DNA from: an uncultured Nitrospiraceae bacterium
Lineage (GTDB): Bacteria; Nitrospirota; Thermodesulfovibrionia; Thermodesulfovibrionales; SM23-35
Assembly (NCBI GenBank): GCA_937138415.1
Contig: CAKZPA010000046.1
Location: 1 to 35,530 of the forward strand
Direction: 5' to 3'
DNA length: 35,530 nt
This document shows, one piece after another, positions 19,837 through 28,718 of this stretch. Below the pieces are notes generated by a model. It made no database searches. It saw only the letters and a program-made list of their open reading frames with translations, and was not told the DNA's origin. Each line of letters begins with the position of its first letter. The stretch's first letter is position 1. Both the position numbers and the translations under genes were made by a program.

Positions 19837-19890
19837 CACGGCGGAAAACGAATCACAATCCGCCGACGGTCCTATGGGTAAACAAGGTTG

Positions 19891-20109
19891 TTACCCGCAG
19901 GAACTGCACGAAGTTTTGCTGCACGAGGTGCACGCAGCCGAGGCCCTCGTTCCCGCCAAAGGTTTCTCCGTCCCGGAAGCGCAGAACACCGAAAATTTCT
20001 TTTTCACCGCTTTCGAGCTGCACTTAGGGCACGCTACTTCCTGATTGCCAAAGACGAGCTTCTCGAAGTCGTCACCGCAATCGGTACATTTATATTCGTA
20101 TATCGGCAT
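19891..20109 (-). CDS. FmdB-family zinc ribbon protein
   Basis: The 72-residue protein begins MPIYEYKCTDCGDDFEKL, the signature of FmdB putative regulatory proteins, with zinc-ribbon cysteines C8, C11, C27 and C30. The C-terminus is extra cysteine-rich (ACTSCSKTSCSSCG) and could form a second metal site, a common feature of the family. The function of FmdB proteins is not firmly known. AGGAGG lies just before the ATG at 20109. It is the last gene of a minus-strand block, separated from the aldolase gene by about 200 bp of repeat-like DNA, and convergent with the lipoprotein gene. Confidence 0.85.
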   Translation of the reverse strand: MPIYEYKCTDCGDDFEKLVFGNQEVACPKCSSKAVKKKFSVFCASGTEKPLAGTRASAACTSCSKTSCSSCG

Positions 20110-20164
20110 TATAACCTCCTGTCTTTATTAAGAATAGTTGATTGCTCATGTTTGTTTTGTCGTC

Positions 20165-20290
20165 GTCCGGATCGACACCCGTAACCAGTACGGGACAAGC
20201 TCCGAATCCACCCCTCGACGGGCTCAGGGTGACAATTTGCCATGGCGAGCCTGCCGAAGGGCGGGCGCCCGATCAAGTCGGGGAGTGACG
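20165..20290. repeat. Intergenic repeat-like block
   Basis: Contains CCCGT-N7-ACGGG (20178-20194), the word CCTCGACGGGCTCAGGGTGA resembling a widespread intergenic repeat, and the palindrome CGGGCGCCCG (20262-20271). No coding potential was seen. It looks like fragments of dispersed elements between fmdB and the aldolase gene. Confidence 0.45.
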
Positions 20291-20316
20291 CTGTTTATCA
20301 AAACGAACCGATCACC

Positions 20317-20967
20317 TCACGGTTTTTTCGGTACCTTTTCCCAATCCTTTAGGAACTTGTCAAGTCCGATTTCGGTAAGCGGATGCTTCATGAGCTGTAT
20401 TATAACAGAATAAGGGATAGTGGCGATATGCGCTCCGATCCGTGCGGCCTCGACGACGTGGAGCGGATTTCTCACGCTCGCGACGATGACCTCTGTTTCG
20501 AAGAGATAATTCTCGAATATCCCCATAATGTCACTCACGAGGTCCATGCCGACATGGCTGATATCGTCGAGTCTTCCCACGAAGGGGCTGACGAAAGAAG
20601 CGCCTGCTTTTGCGGCAATGAGCGCCTGGCTCGGGGAGAAAACGAGGGTCACGTTTGTTCTGATACCCATGCCGGAGAGCTTCTTAACGGCTTTTATTCC
20701 TTCCTCGATCATGGGGATTTTCACGACGATATTAGAGTGTATCGTTGCGAGAGATTCGGCCTCCCGGATCATATCGTCCGCCTTCAGGCTCACCGCTTCG
20801 GCACTGACGGGACCGTCGACGATCGAGCATATTTCCTTCAGCAATGTGGTCGGATCGCTCTTTTCCTTTGCGATAAGGGAAGGGTTTGTGGTGACCCCGT
20901 CTATGAGCCCGAGTTCCCACGCCTTCCTGATTTCCTCGATATTTGCTGTGTCCAGGAAGAATTTCAT
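20317..20967 (-). CDS. Transaldolase / fructose-6-phosphate aldolase-like protein
   Basis: Small (216-residue) TalB/TalC/FSA-type aldolases transfer dihydroxyacetone units in the pentose phosphate pathway or cleave fructose 6-phosphate. The start [20 protein letters not shown] and [11 protein letters not shown] are diagnostic of this subfamily, and the Schiff-base lysine is K83 in NIVVKIPM. Length is normal. The ATG at 20967 is chosen over an upstream in-frame start because GAAGGAGG lies 5 nt upstream and the family begins MKFF. Whether it acts as transaldolase or as fructose-6-phosphate aldolase cannot be told by eye; most bacterial members are transaldolases. It follows the GlcF-like gene by 82 bp. 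Confidence 0.93.
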   Translation of the reverse strand: MKFFLDTANIEEIRKAWELGLIDGVTTNPSLIAKEKSDPTTLLKEICSIVDGPVSAEAVSLKADDMIREAESLATIHSNIVVKIPMIEEGIKAVKKLSGMGIRTNVTLVFSPSQALIAAKAGASFVSPFVGRLDDISHVGMDLVSDIMGIFENYLFETEVIVASVRNPLHVVEAARIGAHIATIPYSVIIQLMKHPLTEIGLDKFLKDWEKVPKKP

Positions 20968-20997
20968 AACGCCTCCTTCGAGATTGAGATAGGCTTC

Positions 20998-21003
20998 ATT
21001 ATA
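20998..21003 (-). promoter_or_regulatory. Probable -10 element of the aldolase gene
   Basis: A perfect TATAAT on the minus strand, giving a start near 20991 and a leader of about 24 nt that contains the Shine-Dalgarno. No good -35 was seen at 17-18 bp. Confidence 0.4.
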
Positions 21004-21049
21004 CAACAAGGGGGAAAGAACCGACCCTGATCGTGCGACAGAGCGCGCA

Positions 21050-22243
21050 TTACGCTCGAGTAGTAGCGGGCTGACGGACGAGCGCCTCTTCGAGAACTTC
21101 GATCAGATGAACGACCGGTCTTTCAAGCTGGCTCCGCGAAAGCTGCGTGATGCAGCCCGGGCATGATGTGACGATCAGGTCTGCACCAGTTTCTGCATAC
21201 GTTTCCACACAGGCGTCTAAAATCCGCTGGGAGTGTTCCCGGTGAGTGATCGCAAAGACGCCGGCAAATCCGCAGCATCGATGTTCGCGAGACTTCACCA
21301 GGTCTATGCCGGCTGCGCGGATCAGTTCCCGCGGCTCTTTTTCCACCGAGAGAGCGTATTTGAGGTGGCAGGGGTCATGGTACAAAGCCTTCTTAGGAGA
21401 GGAGTAGCCCACCGATAACCGGACGTCTTCGATCTTTTCATAGAGAAACGTTGATATATCCTGAGCTTTCTCGATCGCGTCCCCAATGAGGACCCGATAT
21501 CCGTGCCGAATAGTCAATGTGCACGTGGGACAAAGACTCACGACGGCATCGACATTCAATTTATTGAAAAGGCGCGTATTTCTCCTCGCGAGATGTTGCG
21601 CCTCTGCCTCGAGACCGAGGCTGCGCAGAGGGGCGCCGCAGCAGACTTCCGTCGGGGGAATGATGACTTCGTAGCCGAGGACGTTCAATACGCCAATGAG
21701 GGATTCCCCGAGAGGTGGATAGAGATAGTTGACCATGCAACCCGTGAAGAGTGCCACCCGCCCCTTTTTCCGCGGGACGGACATGACCTTGACAATGTCT
21801 CGCAGGGGATGATCGGGGAACTCTATCCGGAACGGGATGAGGCCTTTTTTAAAAAGGTAGGGCAGGAAGATGTACCGCGCCACGCTGGCGAGTGAATAGA
21901 TGAGGTTCGGTCTGTTGACAGCGAGGCGAACCACACGGCGAAGGAATTTCCTCTCGTGGTCGTCTTGCCGGAGGACAGCCCGCCCGTGATACATGACCTC
22001 TTCGATATCGACTCCCGGCGGGCACAAACCGGTACACGCGCCGCAGAGCGTGCAACTGAAGATGCGGTCGCAGAGTAGCGGGGAAGGGCTCAAATCGCCT
22101 GCTGCGAGCGCCCTCAGGAGCGCTAATCTGCCCCTCGCGCCCATCGCTTCCTCCGGTGAGGCGTCATGGGTCGGACAGAACGCTTTGCAGCTTCCGCAGC
22201 GCACGCATTTTGAAAGCTCGGAGCGATATTTGGCGTTGTCCAC
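21050..22243 (-). CDS. GlcF-like Fe-S subunit of a glycolate / D-lactate oxidase
   Basis: The protein is 397 residues if translated from GTG 22243. That start lies 2 nt after the larE stop and makes the N-terminus [13 protein letters not shown], as in GlcF-type proteins; the frame stays open further upstream inside larE. Two ferredoxin-like clusters are visible: C13xxC16xxC19xxxC23P and C64xxC67xxC70xxxC74P. Two CCG domains follow ([10 protein letters not shown] and [12 protein letters not shown], plus [12 protein letters not shown] and SCPGC), the redox module shared by glycolate oxidase subunit F, lactate oxidase LldE and heterodisulfide reductase B. It would pass electrons from an FAD-linked GlcD-like partner, which is not in this window. 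Tight coupling to larE suggests lactate rather than glycolate as substrate, but the HAD phosphatase at 32656 makes glycolate possible too. Confidence 0.85.
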   Translation of the reverse strand: MDNAKYRSELSKCVRCGSCKAFCPTHDASPEEAMGARGRLALLRALAAGDLSPSPLLCDRIFSCTLCGACTGLCPPGVDIEEVMYHGRAVLRQDDHERKFLRRVVRLAVNRPNLIYSLASVARYIFLPYLFKKGLIPFRIEFPDHPLRDIVKVMSVPRKKGRVALFTGCMVNYLYPPLGESLIGVLNVLGYEVIIPPTEVCCGAPLRSLGLEAEAQHLARRNTRLFNKLNVDAVVSLCPTCTLTIRHGYRVLIGDAIEKAQDISTFLYEKIEDVRLSVGYSSPKKALYHDPCHLKYALSVEKEPRELIRAAGIDLVKSREHRCCGFAGVFAITHREHSQRILDACVETYAETGADLIVTSCPGCITQLSRSQLERPVVHLIEVLEEALVRQPATTRA

Positions 22244-22245
22244 GA

Positions 22246-23061
22246 TCAGGGACTCTTCGCGATAAGACGATCCATACGGCCGGCCTCGTAACCGTCGAGA
22301 TCGACCGACACAAAGACATAGCCGAAGGATTTCAACATTGCCGATATGGTTGCCCTTTTCTCGCTGTCGAGGAAGCGATGGATATCGTCTTTTCTCACTT
22401 CGATGCGCGCGATCGAGGCATGATCCCTGACCCGAACATCCGCAAATCCCAGAGACCTGAGGTACTGTTCCGCGCGTTCCACGCGGCGTAACGCCTCTTC
22501 CGTAATGCGCTGTCCGTAAGGAATCCGCGTGGCAAGGCAGGGGGAAGAGGGTTCGTTCCACGTGGCCAGACCCAAATCCCGTGAGAGGCTTCTAATCTCT
22601 TCTTTTGTCATCGCGGCGTCTTCGAGGGGGCTTCTTACCCCATAACGCCGCGTGGCCTTCCGCCCCGGTCGAAACTCGGTCGCGTCGCTCGCCGTGCTGC
22701 CATCGAGAATATACTCGTATCGCTCGGTCCCCGCAATTGTTGCCAATTCTTCAAAGAGCATGGATTTGCAGATGAAACAACGATCCGGGGTATTCTTGAC
22801 GAAATCATCGTTGAGGAGCACGTCTAGGCGGATGATTCTGTGATCGGCCTCGACGAGGCGCGCTCGTTGCATCGCCGTGCGCACTTCCTCTGAGGGCATG
22901 ATCGCAGAGGATGCCGTCACGGCCAGCACTCGAACGCCCGCGAGCCCGAGGGCTTTCAGGAGAAATGTGCTGTCAACGCCGCCTGAATAGGCGAGGAGAA
23001 CACTCCGCATGGAGCGGAGGATTTCCATGAGACGGTTTAATTTTTCTCTTGCTGCGTCCAC
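22246..23061 (-). CDS. larE: LarE-type ATP-dependent sulfur transferase
   Basis: LarE inserts sulfur into pyridinium dicarboxylate mononucleotide while the nickel-pincer cofactor of lactate racemase is built. The 271-residue protein has the PP-loop LLAYSGGVDSTFLLKAL (S26-S31 core), NTPDRCFICKSMLF (C95, C98) and SSPCLATRIPYG (C175). A single equivalent of C175 is the sacrificial sulfur donor in Lactobacillus LarE; a CxxC plus this cysteine is characteristic of LarE proteins proposed to hold a [4Fe-4S] cluster, so a catalytic rather than sacrificial mechanism is possible here. The start is GTG 23061 with a GAGAAGAG upstream. LarA, LarB and LarC are not in the window. The glcF-like gene begins 2 nt after its stop. 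Confidence 0.85.
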   Translation of the reverse strand: MDAAREKLNRLMEILRSMRSVLLAYSGGVDSTFLLKALGLAGVRVLAVTASSAIMPSEEVRTAMQRARLVEADHRIIRLDVLLNDDFVKNTPDRCFICKSMLFEELATIAGTERYEYILDGSTASDATEFRPGRKATRRYGVRSPLEDAAMTKEEIRSLSRDLGLATWNEPSSPCLATRIPYGQRITEEALRRVERAEQYLRSLGFADVRVRDHASIARIEVRKDDIHRFLDSEKRATISAMLKSFGYVFVSVDLDGYEAGRMDRLIAKSP

Positions 23062-23232
23062 TTTCTCTTCTCATGACCGGCGCAGGCGGAACCGGTCGAT
23101 GTCAAAAGTCGTACGGTCCTGCGCAGAGGTTTCGCGAACGACAAGATTCCGCGCACGGAGGGTTGCAGGCACTTGACCGGAAAAGCATGTTTCAAAAACG
23201 AAGATGCTATGTCAGACTCGTCCGATTGCCTC

Positions 23233-24738
23233 TTACAATACGGTCACTTCGTAGTTTTCCTGATGCAGGCCGCGGCTCTCCCGTATCGTGACCTTGACAC
23301 CGTATTTGTTTTCGATATCCTCGATACCCGCGCGCTCTTCGTCGGAGAGCAGTTCGGCAACGGAGGGGTGGGCAGTGACGATGATTCTCTCTCCTCCATG
23401 TTTCGCGAGTCGCGTTACTTTTCTGAATATCTCGTAGCAGAGCGTTCGCGGCGACTTGACGAACCCTTTGCCCTCGCAGTACGGACATGACTCGCACAGC
23501 GTTCTCCCGAGGCTCTCTCGCACCCGCTTCCGCGTCATCTGGATGAGCCCGAGTTCGGATATGTGGGAGATGGTATTTTTGGCACGATCCTTTTTCATCG
23601 CATCCGTGAACGCATTGAATACCCTCTCCCTGTTTTCATGCCTTTCCATATCGATGAAATCGACGATAATAATTCCCCCGAGATTGCGAAGCCGAATCTG
23701 ATACGCGATCTCCTTCACCGCCTCGAGATTGGTTTTCAGTATCGTGTCCTCCAATTCCTCTTTGCCGACGAACTTTCCGGTATTTACATCGATGACGGTC
23801 ATCGCCTCCGTCTGATCGATCACGATGTAGCCGCCGGATTTGAGCCAAACTTTTCTTCCGAGCGCTCTCGATATGTCCAATTCTATGCCAAACGCGTCGA
23901 ATATGGGTTCCATTCCCTCGTAGAGCTCGATCTTCCCGAGGAGTTTCTCGAAGTACGTTCTGACGAAGTCTTTAATGCGTTCGAACTCTTCAGCGGAGTC
24001 GACAATGAGCCGTTTGACGTCCTGGATCATGAGATCTCTCACGCTTCGGAAGACGAGGTCAAGGTCGCTGTAGAGCAATGTCGGCGCGGAGACCCGTTCC
24101 TTCTTCTTCTGTACGGTCTCCCACAAAAGGAGGAGGAAATCGAGGTCTTTTTTGAGGTCCGCCTCGTGCGACCCCTCGCTGGCCGTTCGGATGATCAGCC
24201 CGTACCCTTTCGGTTTGATGTTCTCGACAATTGTCCGCAGCCGCGTTCGCTCGGCGTCGTCCGATATCCTCCTCGATATGCCGATATGTTCCACGTTCGG
24301 CATGAGAACGAGGTATCTTCCCGGGATCGTCACGTACGAGGTCACCCGGGCGCCTTTGCTCCCGAGCGGATCTTTCGAAACCTGTACGAGAATTTCCTGT
24401 CCTTCCTGGAGCAAGTCTTCTATGGTGAGATCGAGCTTCCCCTTTTTGGAGACGATCTCGATCGAGTTCACCTTCTCCTCTTCTTCCAGAAAGGGTGCAA
24501 ACTCTTCGAGTCCTGCGTGAATATCGGTGACGTAAAGGAAGGCAGCCTTTTCGAGTCCGATGTCGATGAAGGCAGACTGCATGCCGGGGAGTATTTTTAC
24601 AACCTTTCCCTTATAAATGTTACCGACAAGGCTCGCCTCGCGTTTGCGTTCAACATAGAATTCGACGACCTGCCCACCCTCGAGAAGACCGACTCGTATT
24701 TCGTCACGGGTTACGTTGATTAGTATCTCACTGTCCAT
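23233..24738 (-). CDS. rng: Ribonuclease E/G family protein (RNase G)
   Basis: RNase G/E is a 5'-end-sensing endonuclease that processes rRNA and starts mRNA decay. The 501-residue length matches RNase G, without the long scaffold tail of RNase E. Start MDSEILINVTRDEIRVGLLE, S1 domain at about 37-120 (GNIYKGKVVKILPGMQSAFIDIG), metal-binding catalytic D317 (TVIDVNTGKF) and D360 (IIVDFIDM), and the zinc-link C415xxC418 in TLCESCPYCEGKG are all present. The ATG at 24738 overlaps the 3' end of the upstream radical SAM gene by 19 bp, implying translational coupling; a longer in-frame start upstream lacks family support. A long open frame on the opposite strand (23563-24723) is a shadow. Confidence 0.95.
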   Translation of the reverse strand: MDSEILINVTRDEIRVGLLEGGQVVEFYVERKREASLVGNIYKGKVVKILPGMQSAFIDIGLEKAAFLYVTDIHAGLEEFAPFLEEEEKVNSIEIVSKKGKLDLTIEDLLQEGQEILVQVSKDPLGSKGARVTSYVTIPGRYLVLMPNVEHIGISRRISDDAERTRLRTIVENIKPKGYGLIIRTASEGSHEADLKKDLDFLLLLWETVQKKKERVSAPTLLYSDLDLVFRSVRDLMIQDVKRLIVDSAEEFERIKDFVRTYFEKLLGKIELYEGMEPIFDAFGIELDISRALGRKVWLKSGGYIVIDQTEAMTVIDVNTGKFVGKEELEDTILKTNLEAVKEIAYQIRLRNLGGIIIVDFIDMERHENRERVFNAFTDAMKKDRAKNTISHISELGLIQMTRKRVRESLGRTLCESCPYCEGKGFVKSPRTLCYEIFRKVTRLAKHGGERIIVTAHPSVAELLSDEERAGIEDIENKYGVKVTIRESRGLHQENYEVTVL

Positions 24739-27200
24739 TGTACGTTTCGCTCCATCGGCTTCACCCAACCGCCGCGCCAACCGAAGAGGGCTGTCCTCGT
24801 GACATCCAACTCATGGAGCGGTCTATTGCACAGAAGGGGAAGGAGTTCGCCGAGGCGCACCTTGCTATCGCCCTGGTCTCTGACGATCACAAGCAAAGAC
24901 CGTTCCTCCTGCACAGTAACCTCTTCGACCATATTCCTCACATTTATTGTACTTTTTTCCCTCGTGACGAGCACCTCTTTTATTGACAGGAAAGTCTGAA
25001 CGGCTTTGACGTCCGCACCCAGGATTACGTATTCGTACCTACTGACGAATGCGTCGAGAGAGGGGAGTTCGCTGGAGATAGCCGCTATGTCATGGACAGA
25101 GATCCCGTCGGGGAGCGTTTCATTGAGTTTTTTCATTCCCAAAAGGAGGTCAAAGGGCGGAATAATCATAATGTCACAATATTCTTTCAAGCCCGCGATA
25201 CCCACCCCGAGGGGTGGTCCAAAGGATACCTTCGGAGTCGGGTGGAATCCCGCGGTAAACTCTATGGGGAAGCGGGATCTCCTCATAGCTCTCAATAAGA
25301 CGTTCATCAGCTCGAGATGCGATAAGTACCTCAGCGCGCCCGTTTTCGAAAATTCGATGCGCACTCTGACCGGCTTGAATCTTTGGACTTGTGGAGAGCG
25401 AATCAAGCTCCTTTCATATGAGAGGACGTGACGATCAACCGCCCGTGTATCAAGTTCGTATTTTTTTTCGCAGTCGAGACCACACTTGTGGCAGACTTTT
25501 CTGCAATCGGCGGAGGTTTCTCCTGATAATGCCTTCTGGTACTCCCTCCATAGAAACTCTTTTGAAATGCCGATATCGATATGATCCCAGGGGAGACTAT
25601 CGTTATAGGCGAAGGACTTCCTTGCGAACGAGGAAGCATCGATTCCGGTGAGATGCATTGCATGCTCCCACTTGGAAAAATCGAAGGCTTCAGTCCAACC
25701 ATCGAGCCGGCAACCTAACGACCATGCAGTCTCGATGAGCGGTGCTATAGTGCTGTCGCCTCGCGAAAAGGCGGCCTCGAGAACGCTCATGCGTATGCTG
25801 TGGCCTTTGACCTGGAACCCTTTTTTGTGAAGACGGTCCCTGAGGTATGTCTTTATTCCGCGGAGTCGATCCGATCCGATTTGTCCATACCACTGAAAGG
25901 GGGTGTGCGCCTTGGGGACGAATGGAGAAATACCGATACTGATATTGATAAACCGTTTCGAAAAGGATTTGGCTATCTTCAGAGCTTTAAAAGCCATCGC
26001 CAGAATTCCGTCGATATCTTCGTCCGTCTCCGTCGGGAGTCCGATCATGAAATACATTTTTAGATTGAGCCAACCCTCTTTGAAGAGCGTAACAAGAGAC
26101 TGTTCATACTCATAATCCGAAAAGTCTTTATTGATTACCTTTCGAAGGCGTTCGGTACCAGCCTCCGGCGCGATGGTAAAGCCGGTTTTTCTCACCGTGC
26201 TGATCTCTCTCAGGAGATCGCTGTTGACTCCCGTCACCCTGAACGACGGGAGAGAAACTGAAATGTTTTCGGCCTTGAATTTTTTGTTGAATGCCTGCAC
26301 AACGTTAAAGAGGCAACTGTAATCGCCGACATTCAGCGAGGTGAAGGCGATCTCCTCGTATCCCGTATTTCTGACCAAGGCCTCTGCGAGTGCGAGTACC
26401 TTTGCCGGGTTTCTTTCTCTCACCGGTCGATAAATCATCCCTGCCTGGCAGAATCGACACCCCATCGAGCAGCCTCTTGAAACTTCGATATTGACCCTAT
26501 CGTGAACGATGGGGGTATAGGGGACGATGGGCTTGTCGGGATACGGCGCATCGTCGAGCGAGGCGAGGACGCGTCGCTTTACCGGTGAGGAAGCGACGAG
26601 GGAGGGGACATAGATACCCTCGATGCGGGAAATGGCCTCGAGAAGCGATCGAGGAGTGCCGTCCCCGTGCATCTTCCACTGATAGTACGTTTGCATGATC
26701 TCGCGAACAGCGTCTTCTCCGTCTCCTATCAGGAAAGCGTCGATGAAGGGGGACATGGGCAATGGATTCGCCGTACAGGGACCGCCGGCGATCACGAGCG
26801 GGTGCTTCATAGAAGGGCCGGTCAGCCGGGAGGCCGACATTATCGGTATTCTCCCGAGAGAGAGCATATTGAGAACGGTCGTGTAAGAAAGCTCATATTG
26901 GAGACTGAACCCTATGATGTCGAACTCGTTGAGCGGTCGTCGAGACTCGAGCGAAGAGAGGGGGACGCCGTTGGCCTTCATGAAGGCTTCTGCATCAATC
27001 CAGGGAGAAAAGACGCGTTCGGCTGACGCAAAAGGTAGATCGTTAATAATGGCATAGAGAATCCTTAGACCGAGGTGGGACATTCCTATTTCATAAACAT
27101 CGGGAAACGCGAGCGCAACCTTGACCGGTTTATCACCATGTATCGCGTGGATTTCCCGGTTAAGGTATCTGCTCGGCTTTTGGATAAGCGATAGATTCAC
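24720..27200 (-). CDS. TIGR03960-family B12-type radical SAM protein fused to a TIGR03936/DUF2344 domain
   Basis: Numbering from GTG 27200, the 826-residue protein has an N-terminal cobalamin-binding-like domain (about 25-170, with VALAFPDVYEIGMSHLGLRI and IAGGPC), the radical SAM cluster C244xxxC248xxC251 in SRGCSMGCRFCQAG, and a C-terminal TIGR03936/DUF2344 domain from about 585 (VRIEFSKTGALRYLSHLEL). The two parts are often adjacent or fused and are regularly found next to RNase E/G; the reaction is not established, with tRNA or rRNA modification being a reasonable guess. The start is uncertain: KPSRYL near the family N-terminus argues for GTG 27200, but AAAGGA abuts it with no spacer; the frame is open back to a TTG at 27308. 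It is divergent from mscL. Confidence 0.88.
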   Translation of the reverse strand: MNLSLIQKPSRYLNREIHAIHGDKPVKVALAFPDVYEIGMSHLGLRILYAIINDLPFASAERVFSPWIDAEAFMKANGVPLSSLESRRPLNEFDIIGFSLQYELSYTTVLNMLSLGRIPIMSASRLTGPSMKHPLVIAGGPCTANPLPMSPFIDAFLIGDGEDAVREIMQTYYQWKMHGDGTPRSLLEAISRIEGIYVPSLVASSPVKRRVLASLDDAPYPDKPIVPYTPIVHDRVNIEVSRGCSMGCRFCQAGMIYRPVRERNPAKVLALAEALVRNTGYEEIAFTSLNVGDYSCLFNVVQAFNKKFKAENISVSLPSFRVTGVNSDLLREISTVRKTGFTIAPEAGTERLRKVINKDFSDYEYEQSLVTLFKEGWLNLKMYFMIGLPTETDEDIDGILAMAFKALKIAKSFSKRFINISIGISPFVPKAHTPFQWYGQIGSDRLRGIKTYLRDRLHKKGFQVKGHSIRMSVLEAAFSRGDSTIAPLIETAWSLGCRLDGWTEAFDFSKWEHAMHLTGIDASSFARKSFAYNDSLPWDHIDIGISKEFLWREYQKALSGETSADCRKVCHKCGLDCEKKYELDTRAVDRHVLSYERSLIRSPQVQRFKPVRVRIEFSKTGALRYLSHLELMNVLLRAMRRSRFPIEFTAGFHPTPKVSFGPPLGVGIAGLKEYCDIMIIPPFDLLLGMKKLNETLPDGISVHDIAAISSELPSLDAFVSRYEYVILGADVKAVQTFLSIKEVLVTREKSTINVRNMVEEVTVQEERSLLVIVRDQGDSKVRLGELLPLLCNRPLHELDVTRTALFGWRGGWVKPMERNVQWTVRY

Positions 27201-27399
27201 TCCTTTAAGATACCATGAAAGCCGCTGGTCTTGTCCCGGACCGCATCCGAGGGTAGGCCTCGCCGGGGAAAAACGTACCAAAAGAAAGTCGTCTCGCAAA
27301 AAAATCAAGGGGGCAAAATAGCATTTTAAACTGAAAAAAAAGTATTATAGCTTTTAAAAGGAATAGACGTTGTTCTAATACTCAAAAAGGAGGGACCCC

Positions 27400-27852
27400 A
27401 TGCTGAAAGAATTCAAAGAGTTTGCTATGCGGGGCAATGTTCTCGACATGGCGATCGGAATCATCATTGGGGCTGCTTTTGGAGCAATCGTCAGTTCGCT
27501 CGTGGCGGATGTTCTCATGCCACCGATCGGACTATTGCTCGGCAACATTGATTTTTCAAACCTGTTTATTTTGCTCAAAGAGGGGCAAGTGCCCGGACCG
27601 TACGAATCGCTCGCGGCAGCGAAAGCCGCAGGGGCGGTGACGGTGAACTACGGCGTTTTTCTCAATACGATCATTAGTTTCTTGATAGTGGCCTTCGCTA
27701 TATTCATTCTCGTCAAGAATATCAATAGGTTGAAGCGGCAGCAGGAGGCGCCACCGGCGGTTCCGACCACGAAGGAATGCCCGTTCTGTCTTTCGCCTAT
27801 TCCTATTAAAGCGGTGAAATGCGCGCATTGCACCGTCGACTTAAAACAGTGA
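27400..27852 (+). CDS. mscL: Large-conductance mechanosensitive channel with C-terminal zinc ribbon
   Basis: MscL is a homopentameric inner-membrane channel that opens under tension during osmotic downshock. The 150 residues include [20 protein letters not shown], the pore helix TM1 (about 16-40), the periplasmic loop, TM2 (about 84-106) and a cytoplasmic tail. The tail ends in a C127xxC130/C141xxC144 zinc ribbon ([17 protein letters not shown]), an addition seen in some bacterial MscLs but absent from the Escherichia coli protein. AAGGAGGGA lies upstream of the ATG. A TATTAT at 27343-27348 may be the -10. It is divergent from the radical SAM gene. Confidence 0.95.
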   Translation: MLKEFKEFAMRGNVLDMAIGIIIGAAFGAIVSSLVADVLMPPIGLLLGNIDFSNLFILLKEGQVPGPYESLAAAKAAGAVTVNYGVFLNTIISFLIVAFAIFILVKNINRLKRQQEAPPAVPTTKECPFCLSPIPIKAVKCAHCTVDLKQ

Positions 27853-27872
27853 GGGTTCGTCTCATGCTTCCG

Positions 27873-27881
27873 TGATATACT
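27873..27881 (+). promoter_or_regulatory. Extended -10 of bamD, leaderless geometry
   Basis: TGA-TATACT ends 8 nt before the ATG at 27890, so the transcript would start within a base or two of the initiation codon. No Shine-Dalgarno is present before the ATG. Confidence 0.6.
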
Positions 27882-27889
27882 ATTGGGCG

Positions 27890-28690
27890 ATGAGAGTGCG
27901 ACCGGCGAGCGCAACGGTGTTGATCGCGGTTATCCTGGCGTGCTGCCTGGGAGCATGCTCGAAGAAACCCGCGATTCGTCCGACCGAAAAGTTCGATCCC
28001 GAGAAGTCTTTTGCCGCTGCGAATGAACTTTTGGAGAAGAAAGATTACGAAAAGGCACGATCCTCTTTTCTGGAAGTCAAAAACAGGGATCAGACGAGGA
28101 CGTTTGCGCCACTCGCACAACTTAAAATCGCCGATTCCTACGCAAAGGAAGGGGAACCGGATCTGGCGATAGCGGAGTATAGAAAGTTTCTCGAGGCATA
28201 TCCGGACCACCAGTACGCAGCATATGCCCAGTACCAGATTGCGATGATCTATTTCGAGCAGATCGAGAGCCCGGAGCGCGGATACGGCGGGGCGGCGAAG
28301 GCCCTCGAGGAGTTCGAAAAGTTAAAACAGCAATACCCGAGAAACCCTTACAGAGAAGCGGTCGATCTCAAAATCGAGAAGTGCCGTAATACGATCGCCG
28401 AATACGAATATCTCGTCGGAAAATTTTACTACAAGAAGGGTGCGTACCGAGCGGCGCTGGGGAGGTTCGAGGGGCTTCTCGCTAAGTATCCGGGGTATCA
28501 CGGGGCTGCCGACGTTCTCTTCCTTACGGCCATGTCGTACAAGAATCTCGGCGAAACCGGACGAGCTTCTGAGTATTTATCGTTATTGATGGAGCGTTAC
28601 CCGTCCCACGCACGCGCAGCCGACGCCAAGAGGGAGCTTGATTCTTTGAAGAAGGGAGACCACAAGAATCGGGGCGGTTCCGGCTCGTGA
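27890..28690 (+). CDS. bamD: Outer membrane protein assembly factor BamD-like lipoprotein
   Basis: BamD is the essential TPR lipoprotein of the BAM complex that folds beta-barrel proteins into the outer membrane. From ATG 27890 the 266-residue product has a signal peptide with lipobox LGAC (C23), then tandem tetratricopeptide-like repeats (FAAANELLEKKDYEKARSSF, AQLKIADSYAKEGEPDLAIA, YLVGKFYYKKGAYRAALGRF, and a last one near the C-terminus), the five-repeat BamD/YfiO pattern and length. An in-frame start 18 nt upstream would place the -10 inside the gene and is less likely. A related TPR lipoprotein of the CpoB type is a weaker alternative. It lies 37 bp after mscL and 28 bp before the precorrin-2 dehydrogenase gene. 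Confidence 0.88.
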   Translation: MRVRPASATVLIAVILACCLGACSKKPAIRPTEKFDPEKSFAAANELLEKKDYEKARSSFLEVKNRDQTRTFAPLAQLKIADSYAKEGEPDLAIAEYRKFLEAYPDHQYAAYAQYQIAMIYFEQIESPERGYGGAAKALEEFEKLKQQYPRNPYREAVDLKIEKCRNTIAEYEYLVGKFYYKKGAYRAALGRFEGLLAKYPGYHGAADVLFLTAMSYKNLGETGRASEYLSLLMERYPSHARAADAKRELDSLKKGDHKNRGGSGS

Positions 28691-28718
28691 ACATCGTTCC
28701 GAATCAAGAAGCGCCATA

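Noticed and set aside
19839-19865. Intrinsic terminator after the lipoprotein gene
   Set aside because: A 7-bp stem exists but with a 13-nt loop and no T-run on either strand.
23563-24723. 386-residue plus-strand ORF antisense to rng
   Set aside because: It mirrors the codon pattern of rng, which has all catalytic motifs; no family resemblance or ribosome binding site.
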